Positions 1 through 7,206 of a DNA stretch of 64,000 bases are shown here, piece by piece. This DNA comes from Catenulispora sp. MAP5-51. GTDB taxonomy: Bacteria > Actinomycetota > Actinomycetes > Streptomycetales > Catenulisporaceae. The stretch's first letter is position 1; each line of letters begins with the position of its first letter. Under the pieces are notes generated by a model. It saw only the letters and a program-made list of their open reading frames with translations, ran no database searches and was not told where the DNA came from. The position numbers were made by a program, and so were the translations under genes. The DNA lies in contig NZ_JBGCCH010000002.1 in NCBI RefSeq assembly GCF_041261205.1, positions 620,001 to 684,000 on the forward strand, given 5' to 3'.

Positions 1-216
1 TTCGCGAGAGTATTCGCGGCGGTCCCCGACCTGGAGGTGGCGGTCGAGGCGTTCGCGGTGCGCGCGGTAGATCTCGCGGGCCGGCTCGCCTTCGGTGGCC
101 GGGATGGCGCGGGCAGCCATCTCGGCGAGCACAGCCTCTTTGCCAGCGGACGGCCCGCCCGTAATCACGTAACGACGAGGTGGCCCGGACGAGTCGATCA
201 AGGCGACCAAATCCAT
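1..216 (-). CDS. P-loop NTPase, partial (runs off left edge)
   Basis: The reading frame starts at an ATG at 216 and continues past position 1, so only the first 72 residues are visible. Residues 17-29 contain YVITGGPSAGKEAVL, a Walker A loop (GGPSAGK) right after a hydrophobic strand. This is the layout of AAA_28-type small NTPases and other nucleotide kinase-like ATPases. The start codon shares one base with the stop of the upstream gene (TGATG), so the two are probably translationally coupled. The Walker B and catalytic parts are outside the window, so substrate and role cannot be stated. The P-loop is seen directly; the family is inference. Confidence 0.7.
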   Translation of the reverse strand, partial: MDLVALIDSSGPPRRYVITGGPSAGKEAVLAEMAARAIPATEGEPAREIYRAHRERLDRHLQVGDRREYSRE

Positions 217-1136
217 CAGGAAGCTCCTTCTTCGGCGGGGACTGCAGACGCGGCCAGGTCTTTGCACCAGGCGTTCGCCTCGGTGGCGCCAGAACTGGCC
301 TGGACCGCAGACCAGAACTGCTCACGCGAGTCAGATTGGGAAGCCGCTGCGGCCAGCTCGGCAGCAAGTTCGTCGCTCAGGACCGGAAACCAGCCAGCAA
401 GCCGCCCCAACTCCTCAGGCCCGGTCTGCGGATCGGCTCCGAGTACGCTCGGGCCGTACGCGATCACGTATCCGGCGGCCGCATTCAAGGTCTGGGCCAG
501 CCGCCACAACGCAGTGCGGGCGGCCTCGGCTGCCTGTGCGGAATCCGGCCCACCCATTCCGATGGCGACCGCAACAGCCAGCAGCGCGGCCCGTAGCGCA
601 TAGACGCCGGACCACAGCAGGGACAGCGCCTGCTCGTGCTCGGCAGCTTCCCAGGCAAACACATCGGCGGGCAGCCGCAAAGGTCTGCGAGCCTGGCCAA
701 GTGCCGGAGGGATCGCGCGGCTGCGAAGGTCCTCGCTATCCGCGTTCAGCATGTCCGCGAGCTGCTCGCAGATCTCCGGCTCGACGCGCTTACGGAAGTG
801 ATGGACCTCGTAGCCAGCCGCCGCCGCGGCCTTCTCCCGCCGCTCCGTCAAAGTCAGCCCGGCGGCCTCAGGCACTGCACCGAACAGCAGTCGGGTCGGC
901 ACGGCCAGGCGGTGGTGCACGAAACGGGCGAGCTGCCAACGAAGCAACGAGTCCAGAGCTCGCAGACGACTGGCCGGATCATCCGGCCACGCAGCCCGCG
1001 CGACGACGCCGCGCAGATCGAGCAGGGCGGGATCGACAACGGTGTAGTCGGGCAGCGGCAGCCCCGCGCGCAGCAGATCGCGCAGGGCCGCTCCCGAAGC
1101 CTGCGGCCCGGCGGTCACTGATGGCGCCTTGTGCAC
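216..1136 (-). CDS. Hypothetical protein, alpha-helical, coupled to a P-loop NTPase
   Basis: 306 residues from a GTG start, rich in Ala, Leu and Glu and apparently all-helical, with no signal peptide or membrane segment. I do not recognise a family. Its stop overlaps the next ATG by one base, which makes it the first gene of a two-gene unit with the P-loop NTPase. The ribosome site before the GTG is weak, and a second GTG lies six codons further in, so the start is uncertain. Upstream lies an array of four phased CCCA(G) motifs (1175-1212). The gene sits in the island segment left of the first tRNA-Ser fragment, so it may be element cargo. Confidence 0.6.
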   Translation of the reverse strand: MHKAPSVTAGPQASGAALRDLLRAGLPLPDYTVVDPALLDLRGVVARAAWPDDPASRLRALDSLLRWQLARFVHHRLAVPTRLLFGAVPEAAGLTLTERREKAAAAAGYEVHHFRKRVEPEICEQLADMLNADSEDLRSRAIPPALGQARRPLRLPADVFAWEAAEHEQALSLLWSGVYALRAALLAVAVAIGMGGPDSAQAAEAARTALWRLAQTLNAAAGYVIAYGPSVLGADPQTGPEELGRLAGWFPVLSDELAAELAAAASQSDSREQFWSAVQASSGATEANAWCKDLAASAVPAEEGAS

Positions 1137-1456
1137 GTGAAGAAGCCGGTCACGGCATTAGTTAACCACCGATACCCAGTAAGTGCCCAGCACTTTGCCC
1201 AGTGAATGCCCACCGGTATGAGCTCATACGAGCAGGGCCGTTGGCACTCGCGGCAGGCCGGGAACTCTAGGTAGAGGCAGCAGAACCAACTCCTGGCCCT
1301 GTTTGCAGCGGCATGCTGCGAATGCCGTTGCTGCGCAGTTCGCGCGGTGATCGGGTTCCGGGTCCGACGGCCCGCGGTTCCCGAAATCCAGGATCGCGTT
1401 TCCGTCCAGGTCTGTAATCTGGCTCGATACGTACCACCCAGGTCTGGAGCAGCACG
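1137..1456. promoter_or_regulatory. 320-bp divergent intergenic region with phased CCCAG repeats
   Basis: This gap separates the leftward NTPase unit from the rightward HEPN-motif gene, so both promoters should be here. At 1175, 1186, 1198 and 1209 the motif CCCAG (the last copy CCCAC) recurs at 11, 12 and 11 bp. That is one helical turn per repeat, as for an iterated regulator site upstream of the leftward unit. Reading frames cross the gap on the minus strand, but none has a convincing start or codon usage. No -10 or -35 box was assigned. Confidence 0.35.
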
Positions 1457-2572
1457 GTGAGCACGTTCTTGGACCCGCTCGATGCACAGCAGCAAGCGCT
1501 GGTAGACCTGGTGTGGCCGCAGTTCGCGAAGACGAACCGGTTCCCCAACTACCAGTGGGTCGAGTACATGATGCGGCGCATGGGCTACAACGCCGCAGAA
1601 GCAATCAACACCATGCCGGCGGTGGGCATCCCGGACAAGCTCGGACGCTACAGCACCATCTGGGTCGCCACGATCGGTGGGGCCGTGCAATTGGATGACG
1701 AAGTCCGTCTGACCATGGCGGGTCTCTACCACGTCAACAGCCCCGCTGCGACGAAGGTGATCAAGGGCGTGCTCGAATACGCTCGCGCGCTGTCCAAGGC
1801 GCAGGACCAGATCGCAGACCACCCGTTCGGCGGCTACAGCCCTCAGCTATTCCTGAGGAAGTCTCTGCGGAGCAAGAGGGAGCCGTTCCTCGACGCCGTT
1901 GGCACCGTTGCCGAGCACGAATGGGTGATCATGCGGATCGGCAAGGCCGGCGCCCAGGGCGAAGACTGGCTAGGCCGACTGGCCCTGGTGTCAGAGGCGA
2001 ACTTCACGACGATCGAGGAATATCTCGGCGCCGTGATCGCTGCCTGCCCCGAGCCTCGACCATCGACGCCGGTGTACGCCGATCAGAAAGCGCTTTCCCT
2101 AGCGATCACGAATTTCGACATCACTTGCGAACTCGTGCTCGGAACACCGATGGTCACGCTGCCGCCGATCAGCCGCACCGTCTGGTTCGGCATGGACGCG
2201 ACCAGCCTCAGCGACCTACAAGCCGCAATCAGCGCGGTCGGCGAGATTGTTGCGGGTCTAAGGGTGCCAGGTAAGACCCCCTCGCATCCAACGGGGCGTC
2301 TTCTGAATCATCTGACAGCACAGTTGCCAAAGCTGCAGAGCAATCCCGCAAGCGTCGCGATCGTCACCGACGCCATTGCGGTACTCGATGCGGCGCGGGA
2401 AATTCGCAACTCCGGCGTCCATTCCAAGCCGGCCCCGCAGCTATTCGCCGCGTACGACCGGCTCGGCTTGCCACTCTCGATCGTCGAACCCGCTGCGGCG
2501 TGGAACACTATCCGTGCAAACCTCACGCTGGCATTCACCGCGCTCCAGCTTGAGATCCATGCGGCCCGGTAA
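1457..2572 (+). CDS. Unknown protein with C-terminal HEPN-like RNxxxH motif
   Basis: 371 residues from a GTG start. The N-terminal 60 residues form a charged helical segment that begins LDAQQQALVDLVWPQF. Near the C-terminus, residues 317-322 read RNSGVH, which fits the R-x4-H signature (Arg followed by a polar residue) of HEPN nuclease domains. It is flanked by helices, as HEPN requires. HEPN proteins are common as toxins and abortive-infection effectors, which would fit its place in a tRNA-linked island. No partner nucleotidyltransferase (MNT) gene is adjacent. The match is a short motif in a helical context, so the HEPN call is inference; the gene itself is well supported by length and codon usage. 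Confidence 0.7.
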   Translation: MSTFLDPLDAQQQALVDLVWPQFAKTNRFPNYQWVEYMMRRMGYNAAEAINTMPAVGIPDKLGRYSTIWVATIGGAVQLDDEVRLTMAGLYHVNSPAATKVIKGVLEYARALSKAQDQIADHPFGGYSPQLFLRKSLRSKREPFLDAVGTVAEHEWVIMRIGKAGAQGEDWLGRLALVSEANFTTIEEYLGAVIAACPEPRPSTPVYADQKALSLAITNFDITCELVLGTPMVTLPPISRTVWFGMDATSLSDLQAAISAVGEIVAGLRVPGKTPSHPTGRLLNHLTAQLPKLQSNPASVAIVTDAIAVLDAAREIRNSGVHSKPAPQLFAAYDRLGLPLSIVEPAAAWNTIRANLTLAFTALQLEIHAAR

Positions 2573-2829
2573 ACGATCGGACCACAGCCGTCGAAACCCC
2601 TCTCGCCCAGTGTTTGCAGCGGTTTGAAGTGGGGCTGGCACGTTTTTCCGGGACTGGTGTGGTGGATCTTGCCAGCAAGATCCCTTTGCGCAGTAGCGGG
2701 AAGGTGCCGCGTCCGAATGTCGCGCATTTCAGTGCCTTGATGGCGTGACACGGTGTTGGTCGAACACAGAAGCACTGTTACAGAGGTTTGACCGGTTCGT
2801 TATCGCTGAGGCGTCAGCACTACCGTGAA

Positions 2830-3083
2830 GGCTCAGCGACATAGACGAGGGAGGAGGTGTTCCCTTTGAGCGGACCGAATGTGAGCCCGACCTTACGCCA
2901 CATCTCGAGAAGGCACACCGGCGGACGTCCCGCCAGCCTGAGCTGAGCATCCACACGAACGGATTCCGCCTCGAACTCGATCGCCTCCCCCGGTTCCGGA
3001 CGTTCCGGTGGGTCGTTGGGCTGCTGATCGGCGCGGGGCTCGTGGTGATGAAGCTCGTCTTCCATCTGCACGTGGGGGGATGA
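2830..3083 (+). pseudogene. Possible decayed small membrane protein
   Basis: An open + frame ends at 3083 with a tail that reads as one membrane helix (WVVGLLIGAGLVVMKLVFHL) after a basic Arg-rich stretch. Third-position GC is high in this frame. It has no ATG, GTG or TTG before the helix. A good ribosome site (GGGAGGAGG, about 2850) is spaced correctly for a TTG, but that TTG is in a different frame, which suggests a one-base frameshift. On the minus strand the same bases encode a 94-residue frame (3104 to 2820) that also looks plausible. I cannot decide between the two, so treat this as a weak call. Confidence 0.25.
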
Positions 3084-3278
3084 GCTAGTGGACGCAAGAA
3101 GCAAGGCGAGCGCAGATCAGACCGCCGCGTCCATCGCCAACAATTCCCACGGCTCCCGGGGCCATCTCGACTCGCCGAGCCCCCACCGGCTTGAGTACGC
3201 GGTAGGGCCGGCTGATACCTGTACCCGCCGCGGCCTTCGCCCAACCACAGGTCCGCCTCCAAGCTCGCGGCGCTTGGG

Positions 3279-3300
3279 GTTGCATTCCGGGTTGCATTCC
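3279..3300 (+). repeat. Paired direct repeats GTTGCATTCC, left of tRNA-Ser fragment 1
   Basis: GTTGCATTCC occurs twice with a 12-bp period (3279 and 3291), about 100 bp before the first tRNA-Ser fragment. The same pair lies about 100 bp before the third fragment (12785-12806) and just after the second (7187-7206). Paired sites at this distance from an attachment core are what integrase arm-binding sites look like; that role is inference. Confidence 0.5.
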
Positions 3301-3400
3301 GGGGTTCACGCCTGCGCTGCAGGAGTAGATCATAGTTGCAGGGTTTCGCTCCGCAGCAGGTCAGAGGCCGTATGCGAGACATGCGATACAACCTCGCGAA

Positions 3401-3454
3401 CCTCGAAAGCGTGTGAGGTGCAAGCCTCCGTGGGTTCAAATCCCACCGTCACCG
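3401..3454 (+). repeat. tRNA-Ser(CGA) 3' fragment, attachment-site core 1
   Basis: 54 bases that match the 3' part of a serine tRNA gene. It starts in the anticodon loop (C-T-CGA-A-A), then has the 3' anticodon stem GCGTG, the long variable arm GAGG-tgcaag-CCTC, the T arm GTGGG-TTCAAAT-CCCAC, and the acceptor end GTCACC plus discriminator G. The D arm and 5' acceptor strand are missing, so it is not a functional tRNA. Identical copies occur at 7052 and 12907. Starting in the anticodon loop and ending at the tRNA 3' end is typical of tyrosine-recombinase att cores. Confidence 0.9.
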
Positions 3455-3462
3455 CTTTTGAT

Positions 3463-3500
3463 ACAGCCCCTGAGCTGCGGAGACGCAGAGCGGGGGCTGT
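3463..3500 (+). terminator. Hairpin after tRNA-Ser fragment 1
   Basis: An imperfect stem of about 17 bp (ACAGCCCCTGAGCTGCG pairing with CGCAGAGCGGGGGCTGT around GAGA) follows the tRNA-Ser fragment by eight bases and is followed by TCTGTT. Homologous hairpins follow fragment 2 (7112-7151) and occur alone at 17447-17484. It would serve as the terminator of a tRNA gene rebuilt by integration. Confidence 0.6.
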
Positions 3501-3540
3501 TCTGTTGAGGACGTCTGTCTCACGTCTCACGGGTCCGGAC

Positions 3541-3562
3541 TGCAACTGGATCGCAACTGGAT
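3541..3562 (+). repeat. Tandem 11-bp repeats (T/C)GCAACTGGAT, right of fragment 1
   Basis: TGCAACTGGAT (3541-3551) is directly followed by CGCAACTGGAT (3552-3562). Its reverse complement core, CAGTTGCA, occurs as a pair at 6927 and 6939, close to the next tRNA-Ser fragment. The two pairs therefore sit in inverted orientation at the two ends of module A. I read them as that element's integrase arm sites. Confidence 0.45.
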
Positions 3563-3798
3563 TCACAGGGCAGGGCGGCTGACCTGCGCTCCCGCCTCCA
3601 GTTCACACGCGTGTCAAGTATGTGTGTCTCAAGGCTGAGGCCACGCCCCAGGCACACGAGACGTAGGGCGTGCTGCGTGGTCGGGATGTAGTGCACACCC
3701 GCGTCGAGCACTTCAAGACACTTGAAGTCTGCAGCGTCGGACAGCCGGCCTGCACCGGTTCTCAAGCTGGACCGAGACGGCCGGTGCGCCTCACCTGC

Positions 3799-4299
3799 CT
3801 AGTCTTCGTCAGTCCGCGCCAGTACAAGATCCAGCCCGTTCCCTCGCGCCAAGACGACGAGGTCGAACGTCGCTCGCATAACCGGGCTCCAGCCACGTTC
3901 ACCTCGCCCGCTGCGAAACGCAGGGAGCGGATGGTCGCCGTTGGCGTACCAGACAGCATCTGGTCCGAGTGCTGCGACCACTTCGGCATCGAGCGCGCGC
4001 AGCTTGGGGTCAGCTAGCGGATCGGTAGCGGACGGGAACGCGAGCGATCCGCCGAGGACTCCGGCAACCCATCCAGTTGCCTCCGCCGAACTAAAAGCTG
4101 ACCGCTCTGTAAAGCGCTCCTTGAGCGCGGTGGCGTCGGAGATATCCGTTTCGGATGTCCCGTTCAGCACATCCCAGGCGACCTCGAACAGGGAACGGCT
4201 TTCATCCGTGGGCTGAAGCGCGGCAGCCACGACCCCGGAGTTCCGGGCTGCCTGGTAACGAGCTAACCGGTTCGGCAGCGGAGTGGGCTTTTTCGTCAC
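3799..4299 (-). CDS. Unknown 166-residue protein, third gene of the toxin-immunity operon
   Basis: It starts with GTG at 4299, three bases after the stop of the CdiI-like gene, so it is almost certainly co-transcribed. The protein is soluble, acidic toward its end, and has no signal peptide. The middle contains LGPDAVWYANGDHPLPAF and the C-terminus has FDLVVLARGNGLDLVLARTDED. I do not recognise a family. Its position suggests a second immunity or accessory protein of module A. It ends 300 bp from the left end of the module. Confidence 0.65.
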   Translation of the reverse strand: MTKKPTPLPNRLARYQAARNSGVVAAALQPTDESRSLFEVAWDVLNGTSETDISDATALKERFTERSAFSSAEATGWVAGVLGGSLAFPSATDPLADPKLRALDAEVVAALGPDAVWYANGDHPLPAFRSGRGERGWSPVMRATFDLVVLARGNGLDLVLARTDED

Positions 4300-4302
4300 G
4301 AG

Positions 4303-5085
4303 TCATCGTACCCAGGCGCGCTTATCGTGTGCCGGGTAAGCGGAGTTCGGGCCCTGCGGAGGTTGATAGCCCACTGCATGCAGTCGGCGCTGCAGGTCAT
4401 GACTGATTGTCGACAGCCAGTCCGCGTGGGACAGCCCGTCCGGCGGGAGCACGCAGGACCCCAACTCTGACGCCGCCGCGTCAAGAGACTGCTCATCGGA
4501 GCCCAGGCTCAACAAGTCACCGATCTCGGATATGACAGCGGCTGCCTGGTCGTTTCGTTTCGTGGCGAAGAAATCTGCGATGACGGCCTCGTAGTCCAGG
4601 CCCCCGCCAGGGCTGGGGTGTTCGAAGGTGACGTCTTGGTGGAAGTACGCTCCGAACAGGTTCGCCAGGTTCGGCAGTCTCTCTCGCCATTCCCAATCGG
4701 TCTCCGGTGTCCCTGGCGCAGTCCGCTCGCCGGCTTCAGTGAAGGCGACCAAGTGGGGGACCATCATCATCAGACAGTTCTCACGGGTCCTGCCATCCGG
4801 CACGATCATCGGCGACATCGATGCCAACTCGGCCGCTACCTCCGGATCATTCAAGCCGCGCTTGAGCGTGTCTAGGATCTCCGCAGTGGCCCGGAATGCC
4901 CGGCCGGGATAATAGGTGGCCATCCGCAAGTAGGAGCGCATCGCCTTGGAGGGAGAGTCGGGCGTGTCCGCGAACCTCTGTTCGCCCGACACGGACGAAT
5001 AGGCTTCGAGGAGAAGCCTGAGCTCCGGCAATCTCTCCGCCCAAGGTGCGTCGTCATCGAAGATATCCGGCTGCGTCATCGTCAC
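4303..5085 (-). CDS. CdiI-like immunity protein with two tandem domains
   Basis: 260 residues. Residues 133-152 contain WRERLPNLANLFGAYFHQDV, the core of CdiI_2-type contact-dependent-inhibition immunity proteins (Leu-Phe-Gly-Ala-Tyr-Phe-His-Gln-Asp). Residues 15-30 (WAERLPELRLLLEAYS) look like a diverged copy of the same start, 118 residues earlier, and each is followed by a similar helical stretch. The protein thus seems to be a tandem duplication in which the second copy kept the consensus. It overlaps the toxin's stop by four bases (5082-5085), so the toxin and its antidote are translated together. The known pairing of CdiI_2 with RNase A-like toxins fits. The C-terminal 40 residues recur in a relic at 17.55 kb. 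Confidence 0.8.
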   Translation of the reverse strand: MTMTQPDIFDDDAPWAERLPELRLLLEAYSSVSGEQRFADTPDSPSKAMRSYLRMATYYPGRAFRATAEILDTLKRGLNDPEVAAELASMSPMIVPDGRTRENCLMMMVPHLVAFTEAGERTAPGTPETDWEWRERLPNLANLFGAYFHQDVTFEHPSPGGGLDYEAVIADFFATKRNDQAAAVISEIGDLLSLGSDEQSLDAAASELGSCVLPPDGLSHADWLSTISHDLQRRLHAVGYQPPQGPNSAYPAHDKRAWVR

Positions 5086-6590
5086 GTCCCCGCATCATCG
5101 CTTGCGTCAGTAGTGGTTCCAGCGCCATCGATCGCGTCCGACGCGGCTCCGGCGCTGTCGGTTGCGTCAGCCGCGATCGCTGCGTCACCCGCCGGGAAAG
5201 TCGTTAGTATGTAATACCCATTAGGCGCCGTCGGATCAGCCTTGACCACGACAGTGGAACCTTGAACCTCTTTGGGCGGGAGGCCATTCTGCCAGTCGCC
5301 CCTGGAAAGCGAGCGGCCGGTAACCTCGCCAAGATTTTTTTGAGTGACCGATATCTTGTCTCCCGGCTTTGCCGTCCTCAGCCAGTTGCTGATCTTCTGT
5401 TTATTTATATCGACCACGTCTTGAGAGAATCTCTGCTCATCTTCATAGTTGTTGTACGTCGAAACTGACTTGGGCTTCGATTCACTATCGAGTCGGGCGC
5501 TGAGCTGCTCGTCGCTGAGGCCTACGTGCTTCTCGGCTCCGTGACCGCCGTAGTCTTCATCCCCACCCGGGTCGGCCTCGCGTGGCTGCGGGGGTTGGGG
5601 GCCCCTGCGCTTGCCTCGTGGCCAGGCGTTGTAGTCGCCGCCGGCCATCGCGGCCATCCAGTTGCGCAGACCCGTGATGGCCAGAGCACCGCCGCCGCCT
5701 ATGAGCCCGGCCGACAGGGCGTTCACCGGGACACCAAGGAGTGCGCCAACCCCGGTCAGGTCGAGCGCCGTGCCGCCGATCTCGCCGCCGGCCCCGGCGA
5801 CCATCATCAGCAGACCAGCGACAGTCTCGGCGATGCCGAGAAGTGACTGCGGGCTGAACAGCACCTGCAGGACGTCGGCGAGTTCGTAGCCGAACGCTTC
5901 GACGAAGTGTCCAACCGATGACAGGACGTCGCCCGCGGTCGATAGGACGTCGTTGGCGACGTGCTGCCACCAGTGCTTGTTATGGATGCCGTCGTGCTGG
6001 GCGTGGTGCAGAGCCTTGGCACAGTCCTTGGCTGCGGCGATGCGATCGTCGTAGGCCTGATGCGCCTGCGCGGCGAGAGCGGACATCTGGGCCTGGGCGT
6101 TCTTCAGGTTGGACTGCGCGGTGTCGTGCGCCGCTTGGGCGTCGGTGACGGCCTGCGGGTTGGGGAGCGCCGCGTGGTTCTGCTGGGCCGTCTTCAAATC
6201 TGCCGCGGCGTTGTTCGCCGATGCCTTGGCGCGCTGCAGATCGACCTGGGCATCCTGCGCCTGCCGCAACGCTGCATCAGCTTTGCTTTGCGCAGCCTGC
6301 AGTTTCGGCGCGTAGGCGGACAACGCGTCAGAGGCTTCGCTGTAGGACGTGTAGAGCTTCTGCAGCCGCCCTGGCAGCGGGCCATAATCGGACTTGAAAG
6401 CCTCAGCGGTCTGCCCCACCCATCTCAGAACGGCCGTGTCGGAACCGAAGCTGTTCAGGTTCCGGTACGCCGCCTCAACATCGTGGGCGAAGTCTCCGAA
6501 CTCCTTGGCCAGGGCCTGCACCGACTCCACCACACCCGGCGTCGGATCCCCATCCAGGCCCAGAATGTCCCAGCCCGACGGACGCGCCAT
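5082..6590 (-). CDS. Polymorphic toxin: WXG-type N-terminus with C-terminal RNase A-like domain
   Basis: 502 residues. Residues 1-215 are helical: a W-V-G motif at 57-59, then a long coiled coil rich in Ala and Gln (about 85-190). This matches the N-terminus of the RHS protein at 12622 and suggests type VII-like export. A hydrophobic, Gly-rich segment (about 235-330) and a Pro/basic linker follow. Residues 350-466 have the pattern of the bacterial RNase A-like toxin family (RNAse_A_bac, CdiA-CT type): EKHVGLSDEQL with His355, then ISNWL, then DPTAPNGYYILTTFP. His355, Arg366 and Thr463/464 are the likely active-site residues by analogy. An odd 36-residue Ala/Asp/Thr tail follows the domain. 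The expected action is RNA cleavage in a neighbouring cell. Confidence 0.85.
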   Translation of the reverse strand: MARPSGWDILGLDGDPTPGVVESVQALAKEFGDFAHDVEAAYRNLNSFGSDTAVLRWVGQTAEAFKSDYGPLPGRLQKLYTSYSEASDALSAYAPKLQAAQSKADAALRQAQDAQVDLQRAKASANNAAADLKTAQQNHAALPNPQAVTDAQAAHDTAQSNLKNAQAQMSALAAQAHQAYDDRIAAAKDCAKALHHAQHDGIHNKHWWQHVANDVLSTAGDVLSSVGHFVEAFGYELADVLQVLFSPQSLLGIAETVAGLLMMVAGAGGEIGGTALDLTGVGALLGVPVNALSAGLIGGGGALAITGLRNWMAAMAGGDYNAWPRGKRRGPQPPQPREADPGGDEDYGGHGAEKHVGLSDEQLSARLDSESKPKSVSTYNNYEDEQRFSQDVVDINKQKISNWLRTAKPGDKISVTQKNLGEVTGRSLSRGDWQNGLPPKEVQGSTVVVKADPTAPNGYYILTTFPAGDAAIAADATDSAGAASDAIDGAGTTTDASDDAGT

Positions 6591-6926
6591 CAGCTAGCCC
6601 TCCCCGTGTTGCGGCTTCTAAATCACGCGGGCATGACAGGGCTCTGGCACGGTCGCGCTCACCGCGCAGAAGTCTATCCAGGCGCGCCTCACCCCGGTAA
6701 CCCCTTTCAGCGAGGATCGTTACGCAGGGTTGTCACTGCTGTTCAACGCCTCGATCTTGCAGGGTAAGAACGACGACCGGCTTGTTGGCGCGCACGACTC
6801 ATTTCTTGAGCACAGCCTGTACTCGTCCCCTGACACGCCACGATCGATGCCCCCAGCCATCGCGCCACTCCTGCTCGTCGCAATGCGGCAGTTCCGCGGT
6901 GAACCCTTGATGGAAGGCGATCGTCC

Positions 6927-6946
6927 CAGTTGCAGTGTCAGTTGCA
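6927..6946 (+). repeat. Paired direct repeats CAGTTGCA, left of fragment 2
   Basis: CAGTTGCA occurs at 6927-6934 and 6939-6946 (12-bp period), about 105 bp before tRNA-Ser fragment 2. It is the reverse complement of the TGCAACTG repeated at 3541-3562, so module A has matching inverted pairs inside its two ends. Confidence 0.45.
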
Positions 6947-7051
6947 TTTGCGACAGATGCAGGAGGATGCAGTGATCGATTTGCTCCTCACGCGGCAAGA
7001 CTCACGCGGTGTCAGCCGTCGTCCGCAGCGGAAGCAACAGCACTCGACAAG

Positions 7052-7105
7052 CCTCGAAAGCGTGTGAGGTGCAAGCCTCCGTGGGTTCAAATCCCACCGT
7101 CACCG
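7052..7105 (+). repeat. tRNA-Ser(CGA) 3' fragment, attachment-site core 2
   Basis: The same 54 bases as at 3401, without mismatch, from anticodon loop to discriminator base. The sequences on its two sides differ from those of copy 1 beyond the core, apart from the following hairpin. This is what recombination at a short shared core would leave, and it argues against a simple segmental duplication. Confidence 0.9.
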
Positions 7106-7111
7106 CTTACG

Positions 7112-7151
7112 GCGAGCCTCTGACCTGCGGAAATGCAGGGCAGAGGCTCGC
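7112..7151 (+). terminator. Hairpin after tRNA-Ser fragment 2
   Basis: A 17-bp stem with one mismatch (GCGAGCCTCTGACCTGC with GCAGGGCAGAGGCTCGC, loop GGAAAT) starts seven bases after the fragment and is followed by TTGTT. It is homologous to the hairpin after copy 1, especially the loop-proximal CTGCGGA part. Confidence 0.65.
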
Positions 7152-7186
7152 TTGTTCGTCCGCCCGGCCTAGGCTCATCTTCCAGG

Positions 7187-7206
7187 GTTGCATTCCGGTT
7201 GCATCT
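7187..7206 (+). repeat. GTTGCATTCC pair right of fragment 2
   Basis: GTTGCATTCC at 7187-7196 is followed, with an 11-bp period, by GTTGCATC from 7198. It lies 82 bp after tRNA-Ser fragment 2, inside the left end of module B. The same motif pair lies inside its right end. Confidence 0.45.

Larger units (their letters stand above)
2573..3798. other. 1.2-kb region without a confident gene; decayed coding and attachment sequence
   Basis: The first part (about 2640-2748, + strand) holds an open frame ending VPRPNVAHFSALMA-stop that looks like the tail of a lost protein. It has no start and I cannot name it. A possible small membrane protein follows (2830-3083). The rest is the attachment region: paired repeats, the tRNA-Ser fragment, a hairpin and a second pair of repeats, all listed separately. 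An isolated perfect inverted repeat, ACTTCAAG-aca-CTTGAAGT, lies at 3710-3728 with no assigned function. Confidence 0.4.
3401..7105. mobile_element. Module A: toxin-immunity islet between tRNA-Ser cores 1 and 2
   Basis: The interval between two 54-bp direct repeats, with a repeat unit of 3651 bp. It carries three leftward genes (RNase A-like toxin, CdiI-like immunity, a 166-residue unknown), a hairpin inside its left end, and inverted pairs of TGCAACTG/CAGTTGCA repeats inside both ends. No integrase, relaxase or replication gene is present. It would have to be moved by an integrase supplied from elsewhere, as in CIME-type elements. Boundaries are seen directly; mobility is inference. Confidence 0.6.

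Noticed and set aside
1115-1822. 235-codon minus-strand frame with a Cys-x-x-Cys stretch near 1250
   Set aside because: It overlaps the well-supported HEPN-motif gene on the other strand and has poor codon usage. The Cys pairs are too few for a zinc-ribbon call.
2640-2780. A possible transposase remnant
   Set aside because: The short open frame ending FSALMA has no DDE-type motif, no terminal inverted repeats and no target duplication.
3390-3460. A functional tRNA gene at the tRNA-Ser-like sequence (also at 7052 and 12907)
   Set aside because: Only the anticodon loop to the 3' end is present. The D arm, 5' acceptor strand and 5' anticodon stem are missing at all three sites.
6720-6998. 92-codon minus-strand gene in attachment region 2
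   Set aside because: Atypical composition, and it overlaps the paired repeats and has no recognisable similarity or good ribosome site.
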